The notes beneath the pieces are model-generated. The model saw nothing but the letters and a program-made list of their open reading frames with translations. It had not been told where the DNA came from and made no database searches. Source: Bradysia coprophila (taxonomy: Eukaryota; Arthropoda; Insecta; Diptera; Sciaridae). Taken from it: a stretch of 64,000 nucleotides of DNA. Position numbers and translations under genes: made by a program. Shown here in pieces: positions 11,201 to 26,200 of the stretch (positions within the stretch are counted from its first letter, which is position 1; every line of letters begins with the position of its first letter). The DNA is taken from NCBI RefSeq assembly GCF_014529535.1, contig NC_050738.1, positions 8,465,410-8,529,409 of the forward strand, written 5' to 3'.

Positions 11201-14200
11201 CAGAATGATTTCCACTTGCGCGCCAATTTTAGGTTTTTTCGCTCAGTAAAAAAATAATACGGGCCGAGTCGGGCCGGGCCGGGCCTTACTACAAAATTCT
11301 CGGGTCGGGCCGGGCTCGGGCATCAAAAATTAGTCTGGGCCGGGCTGGGTCGGGTTTTGAAAATAGGTCGGCCCGCACATCTCTACCCTCTACCCCTTTG
11401 TACGCAAAAATGTATCACCATTTTTTCGAAGATGTACAGCCAGAGACAGTGAAATTTCAGCATGAATTTGTTTCATGGATGACCCCTTAACTGATCACAG
11501 CAAATTACGTCAGTATAATTATCTGGTCTTTTACTTCAATTGTTTTGACGTTTTTTTTGCTATTATAAGATCACATCGCCTACCGATCATCGTTTATTTA
11601 TGTCGTTGCTGTCAAAAGCAGATGACATCCGTAATAGATTTCAGAAATCATCTTTGATGCTGACAATCTTTTGTCGTCTACTTTAACAATCGCAAGATAA
11701 TGTAACAACGCTTTGCATTGTGATCATGAATAATGTGTATGTGTAACTGTCTCTAATGCACCGCCACCAGCATTACAATCTTGTGTTACATTAAAATGGA
11801 AGTATAAACAGAGCGTCGTTAATGAATATTTTAATGAATGCAACGTAAAGCTTATATTCAATTGTAGACATCTAAAGGTCTGTCGTTTTGAGAGAATCAT
11901 TTTGTTGCAAAGTGTATTTACAGATATGGCGTCTTTGTTTTCATTAAATATCAAATTTATTGAAAACTTCCCAATCATTTGACGTGCTTTCAATTAGGAA
12001 ATGAAATTGCTTGGAATTTTGATGAACAATGCACAGAATGCATAGTTGAAGGATTACACATTTGAAACTACTCTTAATACGACGAAGATGTATAAATTCA
12101 TATAATTGAGGTAGAATTGTTCCGTTCGATGTCTTTCAATAGAGACGAGCTTCGCTGCTAAATTTTCGGCAGAAATATCCTCAAGAAAAAAAAATTGTGA
12201 TAAAGGCAGCTGAATAAATGGCAATGCTTCTTAAAGGTCAAAATATTTGTCAACCTACACACCTTCACTGCCATTTAGTATTTTGTACATTGAATATTCA
12301 TTTTTGTTAAATCGAATCGTTGACATGTCTAACTATGAGTTCTCTTCATATAACTTTGACAGAAGAACGATTCTTCAACTTTGATCTTTATTTTCCTCCC
12401 TCAAAATGAACTATTTCTCTTAGACAAACTTATTTGATAATCTTTTCTGATTTGGGTCAATGCTTCTCCGAATTTCAGCCAGAATTCAATTTTAATTCGC
12501 AATATGAATTTGGGTATCATAATGTGGTATAAAAGGCAGGGTAATATTGGTATATACGAATAGAGGGACGCTATTTTATGCGTACATGATATACTATATA
12601 TGAGCTAAACGTTGAAGTGGGTTCGTCGAACTTTCAGCCATTTACATTCAAATTCTAATTCGATTAACATAATTCAATCGTCTATTCGGCCGGTCCATTG
12701 TACATAACGCATGTTTATGTTTTTACGTAAATTACGAACATTCTGATTTTTTTTGGTAGACTTTTAGAGTCTACACTTCACATTCAGTAGCGATACAAAG
12801 TCTTCTTTTTAAAAGAATATCTCATTTTTCGGTCTATTGCTTGCAAGCTAAAATGCTAAAAAAGAAAATAACTTTGTCTTATAATCGAACTTTTAAAAAG
12901 TAGATTATTGCCGTTCGTAATGCCTCAACTTTGTTTTTCTCTGACAAAGAAAAAAAATGAGTTCGCAAAGTATTTGTGGAAGTATTACGAATATCATAAA
13001 AGAATAATGTCAAACAAATAAATGAAATTACATTTGAAACTTTGAATATATCTTCCCTAACATGATTATGGTATACATATTGAGCTTCCACAGAACCATC
13101 GTATAGGATGGCACATATAACCCTTTTTTTTGAAACTGTTACTCTCTTTCTCTCTTCGTTCAGAGTTCAGATCGAATAAAGCTTCGTTCGGAATAAATTT
13201 TATGCTTCCTGCATAATGAAATGATCCGGAGAGTTGATTTTTAAATTTGCATTATTTCGAGAGCCATCAAAATAAATCTTTTTACTACCGTGGGTGGGTC
13301 GACATTGTATTGAGATTTTTTATTTGATAGGAAAATTTGCAAATTGTCATAGTTCGACATTGTATAGATTTCTACATGTGGCAGCCTTATCACGGTTTAG
13401 TCATTGAACGATTGAAGAGGAAACATGAGGAATGTCCAGACAACCCTTGATAGATGAAGGAACCCCCTTAAATAAAGAAAAGCCTTCGTCAGAGGATTTT
13501 TTTTAAATAGTTGTTTGTTCACAGAGGGGGGCAATAGGAAGTTTTCATTTCGATGGTGCTGTTGCTTGCCAGTCATCCGACAAAGGATTCCGAAGTTTCA
13601 GATGAAGTGAGAAAATGGCTCTTTTTTCGTCTGCGTTCTTTTTACTCAAATTTACGATTTTCTATCCGTCGCCATTAAATCTGGTCGGCTGTTTAAACTA
13701 TCATTTTTACTTCTTTCAAATTCCAATTCAAACCCAAATCAAATATGGAATTCATTATCAGACTGCGTTTAGGTTTATTTCATTCACTGATTCAGCCAAA
13801 ATTCAACGCACTTTCGGCGTTAATAATACAAAGCTCATAGCCTATTTTTATCGTCTTTGTCGATCACAGATGTCCGTTTCTAACAGGTTCATTGATTAGG
13901 AAAAGAAACACTCGTAGACACGAAAATTTTCCGAGAAAAAAATAATCAATCAATAACTGTGAACGCTTAAATCGAAATAATTCTAAATCAACTCTTCGAT
14001 GATATCGCAACTATGGCAAAAGAGCAATAAAATTTTCTTATTTATTTATCTAAGATCGACCATTTTAGGCGTATATCAAGTCCCAATTTGTTTTGCAGCT
14101 AAACGTCATTACATACATTCGTAATTTATCGAATGGTCAATTGAAGAAAATTTTCGGTAATTATTATTTTTGTCGAATTATTTGCGAATTTTTCGGTGTT

Positions 14201-17200
14201 CACAGTAATTTTCCATTGCGGATAAATCGGAATTGTAAGTGAAGCGTATTAATGTACACACACTCACAAGTTCAGAGTGCATAAATTAACCAATTTTCTT
14301 TATTTTCCCAAAGTGTTAATTGACTGTGTATATATTTAAATGTAGGTAATAACTTCTTAATATTTCCGATTTAGTTGATTATTTATTTACTCAAACGGAT
14401 TTTACACCAACTGAAAAGCCTATGGTCGATCGATATATGTGGAGGAAAATGTTTCGTTGATTCGTAAGCTGAATTTATTTATTGATTTTAAATTGCAGTT
14501 ATTTTTATAAAATTTAATAATTTCATTGGAAAAATATTTCCAACTTCAAAGTGTGTACCTGCTGGTAAATTAATTTGTTTTTTCGGCTTATCTGGCTTCA
14601 TCATTATTACGGATTGTCAGCACTTCTGCAATTTGTGTAAATAAATGTTTGTGCGAAAAAAAAACTCATCAAATTTATCAGGAAGTCAATTTTTGTATTT
14701 ACAAAATTATTCATTACGCTGAACTGGTGTCGATTGTTCATCGAATATGGTCATTCGATTGTTAGACATCTCATTTTCAATTACGGACCGTAACGATTAC
14801 TGCTATCGACATTGACGACAAAAATAAACGTTTAAGTTGCTTCATGTAGCGAAATGAATTCTAAAATTAATGAAGTAAAAGATTTTGGATCAATCTGTTT
14901 GCAATTTTTAGAGAGCATAAATTAACAGACTCGATAATTCTATTGATTAAAACGATTTTCGAGAAATATTGCCGGGAGAACGTTAAAATTTTCGAACAAT
15001 TCCGATAAATGGAAGCGAATGTCTTGATCAAAAATATAAAACGATTTCTTCACTCATTTTAATAATTTGTGGCGACGCCAGTTTAAGAACGAAACAAAAG
15101 AACGTTTCGCTTTATAGAAGACTTTGAACCGATATACTTGTTGTACGATTTATTCTCCATATTCCGTATTCCGTGCAAGAATTTATTCTTAGAAACTTCT
15201 GCAAAAATTAATATGATTTTGTTTTGCGTGGGGGATATTGACATGACATGAAGGGTTTTCGACTGAACATCCAGTCGTTCGTTGTTCGACTGAATTTCCA
15301 TCAATGAAAATAGAGAAAATTAATTTCAATTTTTCAATCAAGTCAATTCGGCAGTTTTTTTTTCTGGCCAAACAATTTAATTAATTTATTTTCCCGTTTC
15401 CATATCCATTCAATTTTGTGTAAATGTCGTGAACATATTTAAATATATTTTTCGTATGCTACAGCAAATTTCGAATGAATAATCGAAACGGAACGATATA
15501 AAATATAGATGACAATGAATGTTATTCGTAGACTCATCAATACGAATTTTTATTGTTGTAATGGAAGAAAAGAAAAACGTTTTTTTTTTCCTCAAATCAT
15601 ATCCTTAGGTAACGTTCTATCTAATTTTCCTACACCCATTCCATCCCGTATCAGCTTTCATCAGTGTTTAATATTATTTTCTTTTCTATTCTTTCGCTTT
15701 TCTCTTTTTTTGTTGTTATATCTTTCGACCTAGGATATTGCGTGATAAATCAAGTTAATCGATTCAATGTCAATGAATTTAGACAAATAGATTTTTTTTC
15801 TGTCGTTGTTTTGCTCGGTTTGTTGTGGAAATGTTTTTGTTGCGACATTTATAGTCGAATCACAGATTGTTTTCCAAAAGTTGTTTTACTTGGAAATGAA
15901 TTTTCGGATGATTTGTTATTCGAAGTTGGTCGTTCATTTTCACAGCAATAGCTTTCGCTTCAGTTAGTTTATCGAGGCTCACTATATGTGGCTGACACTT
16001 TGGTATAGTAAAGTAACTTTTCCTTTATGGCTTTTTATAGCTTCGGACATTTGTTTATATTGGTCGGACAAGTACGCAAAACCCCTAAAAAATCTCGTAA
16101 ATGTCCAACCTTCAGATTAAAATTCTAAGCGTGAAAGTCTGATATTTGTTAATTAATAAGCTCGCCGCCGATTTCCATTTCCTTACCAAAATCATCTCTT
16201 TGATCTTCTAGTAAAACTGAAAGCAGCCATTGCATGAGACCACATTTTCTTGTCGTAAAAGTACACTCAATTTTTAATCATAACGTAATAATTCCAATAA
16301 ATTTCTTGATGGTATCAGATTCGAGAAATAACAACAACAACGTAACGTTATGCTCCGTTTTCTTCCGTTTAAGATCAAATACATTATAATATTGAATTTG
16401 ATATAGCAATAAGTCTTTATACGCAAATAAAAACAATGGACAGCCACAGAAAGTATTAAAAAAAGAAAAACAAAAATTTTATACGCCATTCTATTAAATG
16501 CTTTCCGTTTTTCGTTATTAATATATGAATGTGTAATAAACTTGACACCATACCACAAATTCCATTAAATCTATGAGCGGAGAAAAGTGAAAATTTTTTT
16601 ATTGCTCGCCAATTAATATAGATATGGCTTGGCGACAATTTTATGTACGATTTTTTTTGCTTCTTTTTTTTTCTTCATTTTTATTTATCTAAAGAATTTT
16701 CATTTTCATTTACAACATGGTTTTAATTTACACCACTATCCTGTTCTGTTTTGTATTAAGTAAATTGTTTTCGTTGGAAATGAAAACATGCTTGTCAATT
16801 CGTTAATAAGAAATTTTTCATTTTATTAATTCATTCATTGTTTTGTTACTCGGAGAAATGTTAAAATGTTTACATTATGTACGGATGTGGAAGAGAATAA
16901 ACTGGCAAATCATCGTCGCTTTTGTCGTTTTCGAGTTGGACAATGGTAGATTGTAAATCCATTTTAACACTCGTATATGTCCTACAACTGATAAGTAGAA
17001 TTTTTGTGGCAGGGATGTAACATTTGAACCAATTCACTTGAAAATTCCCCGAATAATGAAATTTTACAAATTTTGATCAGCTCCATTTATGGTCTCAAAT
17101 CTTTCATTTAACGTGCAAGGTATCAATTTTCACAAAAGTCCATCAATGCCATACTTTCAATTTTTCTCAACCCTAACAATGAAACGAATGCATTGTCTAG

Positions 17201-20200
17201 AATTTACTAGTAAATGTTGGTTATGTTAATGAGTTGTAACATTCATGTCAATTAAATAAAAATCTGTTACTTCCCTTCGTTAAAGTATTTTCAAATGTTT
17301 GACCTTGTACTTCACTATACTTAGCATACATTTTGTTATAAAAGAAAGCACTGAGCAGAGATGCTTTATTAAGTTTGCCTTCATTCTCGATAACAGATGA
17401 CAAGACTATAAGGCAACGGTTAGTTTCGGAAGGGCCGTTGAAATCCCTAAAATGATCCATGAGACTTTATATAAAAACAGAAAATCCAGTCAAAGGCCAT
17501 TCAATATTCTGATAAAAATCTTGCTAGTCAAAAGCAAAGTTTCTAAATTTTTCAGCTAATTTTCATAACAATGTTTTACCTACTACGGCAATAAAGAAGA
17601 AAACTAAACAAAAATCCGCACTATTATGTTGTACAGCCGAACAATTTCTCTTTTCGACGAGCAAAGAAACTAAAAGACATAAAAAATACTTATCGCCTGT
17701 TTTATACTCTTCCAAAAACGTATGACCAAATCTCATTTATGTATGCTCCACACGCAGACATAATATCGCACATACTACACACGTACATTATATTAAAGTA
17801 CATCCGCATTTATGCTGTTTGCATTACAGCCACCCGAGAGACATTCTAAATAGCCACCACCGAAAAAAAAAGATGGTATGTTCAGCGTACGTTCTTTCTT
17901 CACCATAGTTATGTTGCTGTTTGTATATATAAGTGGAACGGTGCAGCACGAGCTCCTTTTCGCCGATTCACCGGAAGAGAGTGTTCTATTGAATTTTTGT
18001 TGCAGATGCAGATGCACCAACACTTGCCGTATAGTTCATGCCCACGAACACATAATTCAAAACAAAAAAAATGATTTTTCAAAATCACTGAAACCCTGTT
18101 GTTCCTTTTTCGTTGTATGTATGATGGTTGTTCAAATCAACGGTACAACTCATTTTCAATGGGATACGAAAGAAAAAGAAGAAATCCAATATACCAAAAA
18201 TAATATCTTCATTCACCTTTTCGGTGGGTATACTGCACGCATATACATACAATCATCATATGGGCTTTTTTTACATCTACGTGTATAATATACATACACA
18301 TATCGGTGTGCTGAATATAACTCGTAAACATTATGGTGTTCAGAGAGAAGCCAGACAGCTAAAATTTGCTCAGAACACCATTTTATCAGCCTGAAAGTCA
18401 GTCACTCATAAGCAGTCGGAGTATGTACAACCCGTGTCTGTAGTAGACGTTTCGATATAATAAATTTTTGTTCAAAATAAATAAATTCGCAGTTTTTTCG
18501 GTGACAAAAAACGAGATATAAATTTAATTTATTTTTAATTATACGAGGCGGAACGGTTGGTGTCGATTTTCTTTTTCAAAACATTTAATTTCGAATTATG
18601 TTTGTGTTTCAAATATTCAAATAATAATTAAAGGACATTCATGTGTAAACACAATGGGAAATATCTCAGTGAATACTGATGTGTCCTTTCTGTGAAGGAA
18701 TTGCCATTCGAAAAATTTATTCTAAATTATACCGAATTGACTGGTTCGATTTTTCAGTTATAACAATTGAAAAATATAATTTTTCTTTTACCTTGTGCAT
18801 GATTGGAACGATATGGTTTTTATGTGGAAAATCTGGTAGTAAAAATAAATTTTCAAACATGAGAAATGATTTTTTCATGTGCTACTAGAATGAGCTCAGC
18901 ATATAGTAAAGGTGTTGTATGTAATGAACTCACAAAATTTGAAGAGTTCTCGCTAATGTTTTTTTTTGTGATTGAAACATTTTGGAATTTGTTTTCATTC
19001 TCGTCTGGTGTTTTATTCCGAAGCACCAGTAATGTTCTACAAAACACTCCATATCGGTTATTTTTCAAGGATACCACTAATAACAAATATCAAATAAATT
19101 GCAAGTGACTTCTCAAAGACTGAATTCTATAAAAATGCTAAATAGCAAAATGTTTTCATTTTGTTCTGGCATTCCTCTCGACAAGATTGTATTCACATAT
19201 TTGTTTATCCCCTCTAAATAGGCAGGTGTTTTTTTCATTATATATCGTAACTATAAAACATCATAAAGTGTTCAGAGAAACAAACAGAAAAGATTAATTA
19301 ATTATTTTTTCTTTAAACAAAAGTGTAACACGTAACCTGTGCTTTGAAATTCACACCACATTCGCTGTGTTACAGACCAAAAAGTTGAATATTTGGATGT
19401 TTAGAAGAAGATGTTTTTTGTTATTGTTGTTATGTTACTTACCAAGCGTTCAGACTCGTTTACGTTTATTTTTTAGTTCTAACCGAAACACTGATTAAAT
19501 GCCAAATGCTAAACTTACACTTCCTGGCTCAAAATATATCGAATAAATGTCTAAATCTGCAATCATTTCTCTTTATAGTATAAATATAGCACGTAATTTG
19601 TAAAGTTTGTGCGAATAAATAATGCCCGTATTTTTAATGAGACTAATTGCCAACACGAAACCGTTTTCGAGACTAGTGTTAATTGGAAATTTTTCATGAT
19701 TTCGAATTGGACTTTTCAATGTCGAATCATTTTGCATTCGCACAAAAAGCAAAGAAAAAAAAATTCTGCGTTTCAGAACGATGTTCTATGCCTGTCTGGT
19801 TAGTTAGAACATCACAAAAATTAAGAAAAATTTGTCTTCAGATTTTCATCTGCAAGCAATTACAGCCACAATTATATGACTTCCTGTGCTCCAAGTTTCA
19901 AGGAAAGTTTTTTTTTAATTTTGGAACATAAACTTTATGGTAATTTAATGGACAATTTTCGTAGCTGTCGGTTATTAAGTTTCGAATGACTGGAAAATCA
20001 GTAAGATCATAAAATCTCATCAATCTTTTGATTCGCACTCAATAATTTACATTAATTCGATAAATGTCCCTCCAAAGTATCCTTTAACGGAACATTTCGG
20101 ATAATTAACGACGAAATTTGCAAAACTTTGACTCAAAATACGTTAGCCAACACCTCCTCTCAGTATCAGCGAAAAAAGTAATTACAAATTTTCATACTCA

Positions 20201-23200
20201 ATTTATGTATGAGTAGCTAGCTTATCTTATGCATAACATACCGCATGCAATTTCCATTAAACTTGTTAGCATTTCAAAGTTTTCCTAAAAATATGGAAAA
20301 TATTAAGTCCAATCGATATAATACTCCAATGGACTGAGCTTATGTACGTACAGGGAAATTGGAAATGTACATCGAAGACGAAAAGAATAATATTCCATGA
20401 ATATCAATTCAACAGCAGACCATAACTCGAACGACTTAATTTTTCTATTTCATTTAACTGTTTGCTATTGAATAGAATAAAAATTGGTTTTCATCGTCGG
20501 ACGTGTTGTGAATAATAAAATTGGTGCTGACTACTGATTCTTCCAGTTCTCAAGACAATCATTGTTCTATGTTCGACGTTATTATTGCTCCGGTATTTAC
20601 ATTCTTTTAGCATAAAAATGCAATGGGTTACTTTCTTTGTCGATCCCGACTAACTAAACTGGTTCTCTGTTTATATTAAAAATGACGTAAAACTGTAATA
20701 CGAGCTATTATGTTGCTGTTGTTAATTAGCAGCGTCCGTGCCGCCAATTTTACGAATGGCGACGCGAAAAATTAACTGATCTCCATTAAAAATGTTTAAA
20801 AATAATAAAATAACATTTTATGAATTACAACACACCAGAGCCAGCCATAATGCAGCCAATATTTATTATTATTTTCAATGGTGCATTTGTATAAAAACTC
20901 GCAAAATTCTCTACATTGAGCTCAAATAAATGTCATCGCAATATTTATTTAACATTGTTCGCGGATTGTCATTTTCAATTTAGATGCAAATGTTAATACA
21001 CAGTCCGATCCGCGGCCCACAATATTGACGTTAAGTCAAAGTCATTTTTCATTCAAAAAATTTAAAAAAAATATGTGGAAAAGAAAACATTTCCTAAAAA
21101 CGCGACGCTCACCAATAAAAAAGACATTTTTAAATGTCATTGGGCTTATGCGTTCTAATAATGTGATGCGCATCGTTTTCCCATTTCTTTCCATTTGCTA
21201 AATCTGAACTATTCCCTTCACGTAATTAGTATCTCTATACCTACAACTTTCAGTTAACAAACATCACCAGTGTTGTGACTAGACTAGATGCATTGGGAAA
21301 TGATGAAGAACAGACCGTAAGAAAAATTGAAGAAATTATTTTCGTTTGTAACATGTGTGCGTGCGAGAGATACATACAGTAGATTAATGTTGATGAATGA
21401 ATTGAATACGAAATCTGGTAATGAAAAAAAATCTGAGGGATAGCCCAGTCAAGATATACATTCGCTGAGCGAGCACACAAACTCGATTATTATTTTTTAT
21501 GTAATTTTTCCACTAAGCTAATATTGAACAAAAAAAAATTGCGATAGCTGCAGTAAAATTTCAATTTCGTGAAACTCGGTATAATACTTACGTAACATGA
21601 CATAAATGTATCGATTTCCAAGTATTATTAAGCACCATACAAATATTGAATTTGTAAAATTTAATCAATGAAAACTTAAGCTTCTTCCTTCATTGAAATA
21701 GGTATTGAGGGTATTGAAATATTCACAAGCAAGCGAAGTGAAATTGAGTTGTTTGAACAATAGGACAAACGGAAAATGGATAAACATCGTTAGATTTTGT
21801 GTGAAATACGCGAAAATATTTTAAACAAGAGGACAAATAAAGTTATTATGCCTGGATAGGCTCGTCGTTTTAGAGGCTGAAAAATATGAGTTGAGATACT
21901 GAGTCTGGTAGAAAATTCATTTAACTCTTTCTCTTTGAACCGTTGAAATGTCCAAAGGTTAAAAGGAATATCGCTCGGGTCTATAATTTAAACCAATTTA
22001 GATCAAGCTATGAGTCTGTTCAAAATGGAGCTGTCCGCCAGAAAGGTCATGAGTCACGAATCAATTATTGAAATTCTAGCCATGTAAATCATTTCGGAGA
22101 ACAATCGACCGAGACCGAACCAATGAAGGACAGCTGGTAATAATTAATTTACAGTTGCCATATTTCAATTTGAAAATTCTATAAATATTTTCTGTGAATT
22201 TCTGTTATTGTTCAATCAATTACAATTCCGCTTTTTTTTCTTCGTTTTTTTATTTCTTCTCTCCATTTTATTTAGCGATTATCATAAATCCCATATGTGT
22301 CAATCATCACACAATTTGGTAAAGATGAAAAAAAAAATCCCGTATTCATGAGACGTTAATTCTATTTATTTTTATTAATAAAGTGTGATCTTCATATAAT
22401 CGTAAACTGTAAATTCTAACAGCGAATTAAATGATTCGATTCTTTATCACATTGCTAAAACGCTAATCATAAAATTAAAATGATTTCAGTGATAAATTAC
22501 ACATGCGAAAAACGAAAACAAAAAAATCACCCACCACTTACTCCTTCGAAAACGTTTTGCTTGTATTTTTAAGGAATGATCTGGTCTGCTTCACTTACGA
22601 TTCTTTTTTAAACACAGAACCCGTTCACGCAGAGATCTCTCCAATTTAGACTATGAGCTAAACGAAAAATGATGACCTCAAAGCTTCGTAAAAAGTGACT
22701 CAATCGTTTATTTCTTGTCGATTCAATAAATCGATATCAATGCAAATATTAAAAAAAAAAATACGTTCTTATCAGTTGCAAACGCCTTTCTATTCCATAT
22801 AGTACTTCCCGTGATTAGTTTATGATTGATGTATAGTGTACACAATACGTGCAGGCATAAAATATAGTTATTTGATTTTCCGCCGTCAAATTTTTGTTTG
22901 TTATACGATTTGTATAATGAATTATATCATTTTGGCAGTTTTTATGAACAATTAAACACATTTCCAAGCGCAAACAGTGGATGACCGTAAAAACATTTTT
23001 CAATTTCAAAGTCACGATTGGTGATCGAGAATTTAAAGAAAAAAAATTCGGAAAAATTACAAATCTTGAAATTAATTGGAGCGTTGCAAATGTACATCGC
23101 ATGTGAATCATATTTGCTTCAAGTCGGTTTACACACGCAGATCAGTTTATTAAAGGTGGACCATAATTTGTTTTATTTTTTTTCGTGTGTGGCCATGTGT

Positions 23201-26200
23201 GGGATAATTGTAACGTATTTTCCGATGTAAGGATATTAACCGGAAAATTGAATGAGTAGAAAATTCTTTGATAAAAATATTTACAAGAGAAAAATATAAC
23301 AGAAATACCGACCGCATAATTATAAATAAAATTTTAAAATTTAAACAAAACAAAAAAAAACTGATCATATGGAAAAGTACGTGTGCTTGATTTGTTGATA
23401 TTAGAACGTAATTTTTCGTTATAGTAAAATGACTCAATTTCTTTATTTATTTTTTTCAAATATCTAAAAATATACTCGCACAACATGCCATATATCGACT
23501 TAATGAAGTTGTTAATTCTGTGTTAATCATTCGACAGAAATTACTTTCCGTAAAAGATTTTTTTTTAGAGAACTGTGCTTGATAGAGCGTAAGATAATCA
23601 AAGAATTTTCCGTCAAATTTGATTATAAGCTTGACAAATAAAAATCGAGGCTTCTCAAGACAATGTTCTTCGTCATTTTTCATTCATTCCTAGTGAATTT
23701 TTCCGAGGGGAAAACAACTAAACAAAACAGTGTCTCACACATCTCCAGTCTGTATATACAGAGTCTTCAGGTGTCTTCACTAACTTGCGTCGTCATTTCT
23801 CCAGTCGCGACATACACCCGAACATACGCATCAACATTGAATTAGGGTATTTTTGCCAGTGTATCCATTGACGCTTTCATAGGAGTAGACGGACTAAAAT
23901 AGAAACAAAAGGGCGATGTATTACCAGCTATCTTCAAGTCAAATTGCCAATAGCCCTGTAATTTACACTTGTTTAACTCCAACCACTATTTCGTCCATCT
24001 ACTTGGCAGACGATTTTTTCTATACCAAAGATTTGATCGAACTTACTGTCTATTTTATACTCTTTTGATAACTGTACTTCCTATTTGATCAAATGGTGGA
24101 ACTATGTACCTTCAATTAGATAGACTGGAAATAACGCCTGTCAATAAAGTCGTTTCCCCTCAGTTTCTTTTAACGCTGCGCATACATGCAGTAACAAATT
24201 TAACGAATTAATTTTCCAAGTAATTATTCTAGAATTTTTAATAAGTTTAAATGGAATATCTTTGCGATTGTAAATGGAATATGATCGTTAGATCGTTTAC
24301 GTTTGCACTGCACAAGCGTATACACAATCATTATTAATTAACTGAACGAAACTTCAGAGATGTGTATACCTTTCTTATGGTCTATTAAAACTTATTTTCG
24401 GTTCTAATACAAAAATAAACAAGGTTAGCACTAGTGTAAATATTGTTCGCAGAAAAATTACGATTTAATTACTTGTTCAAATCAAGAGTCAAGGGGTCAG
24501 TTCCGTAGTAAAAAAGCAACTAATCAAATTTTAGCGAACTGCATAATTTTGTGATGAAACAATTACTAGGAATCAAAGTCTAATCGAAATGAAAACAGAG
24601 AAATTTTCACAACAAAATAGATTTAAAGCAAAATTTGCTGCAAACTTTAATTGATGGATTTCGTTTCAAGTTTCTCGATGCCTTGAATTCTCCGATAGTT
24701 TATTTACCGTGCAATTTTAGTAAAATGCCATTAAATCATCCAATTCTTTTTTTTTTCATTTGGAGTTTTTATTCAGATTCAATATGATGTTGGTGTAGTA
24801 TGAATTAATCTGGTACCAAATGAATGTGCCTGCACGATATCATTTTTTCTGCTTGAATCCGATGGCAATTTTTGTTTTGTTTTGTTTAAATAACTTTTGT
24901 AGCAGTAAAGGAATGTGGACCGTAACATTTGTAAATGTGAAATGTAATTAAAGTTCTTACATTTTACCTTGCGTAATAAACAAATTATATTTTTATGTAA
25001 TGAAATTAGCGAAAATTGGCTTTGTGCAGAGAGACTTGAAACTTGAAATACTCCGAAAAAAAATCATGAAAAAAAAAAACGGAAAGTACTTAGTGTATGA
25101 ATGTAAGAGTTTTTACTACACATGAAAGTACAGCATTTTTCCGTCCGTTCGTTATTAACATACCAAATAAACTTGAGAATGAAAAGAAAAAAATTATCAA
25201 GGTCTGTATACCAAACGAAATCACGTAAAATCTAAAACTTTGAAAAATGTTTGATTTCTTTTTGTAGCTAAAGAAAAATAAGCTTTTCTGTCACCGCTGG
25301 TAGTGTGGTGTTATTATTTCAAGTGTTATTTACCTGCAATTTTTAATTAACCTTACGTTTCGCGGAAGCGAAAAATGGCTTTAAATTCGTTAAACACATT
25401 TTTTTGTACTCCATAGAAAAGTAAACAGTAGATTGAGTAGTAAAAATTAAAATAAAAAACGGTCTGGGTCTGGATTCATCGGCGAACATTAATTGTTTGT
25501 TTATGATGGATGGTATCTTCATGATTCTGGAAAGATTTTTTTTTTCTCAAATCGAGTTTTTAATGGTCCGTGACTGAATTATTTTGAAACGGACTTTATT
25601 TGCCTGTTGGTTTTTTGTGAGAGGGTCTCGCTGAGCTATTTTCCACAAAAATGTTTTACTCTTCGTAGGTTTGTTGAAGGTCAGAATGTTTCACTTTTGC
25701 CAAAGTTATTAATTGCATGGATCCAAATTTAACTTTTACATTAGTCGGGCTACTGACAAGTCAATTTATTACTAAAGTTGCGTCGTCCTTTGCACACTAC
25801 ATATTGTTCAAACACAAACTAATTTGATTTTTATTACCAACTAATGATGAATTAGTGTCCTTCCCTTGCTACATAAAAATAAAAACAAATAAAACGGAAC
25901 TGGTTTCAGTCATTTAAGATGACTTGTTTTCTAAACGCAAAATGTAAAATAATAAATAAATTGAACGTGTGAAGAGCAAACAGTTAATAATAAAAACAAG
26001 AGAATTAAAAAAGAACAGTTTGTGTACTTAACGTGAAACAAAGACATCAAAGTTAAACCAAACATTGAAATAAATCGTACAGCAGCGGTATGAATTTATT
26101 AACTCCAGATGATGTTTTGCATTCTGGTGTTCGACGCAAAAGTTTATGCAATGGTGCAATTATGGCTGTTACAAACGGCACCATGCCGAAGAAAAAGGAT

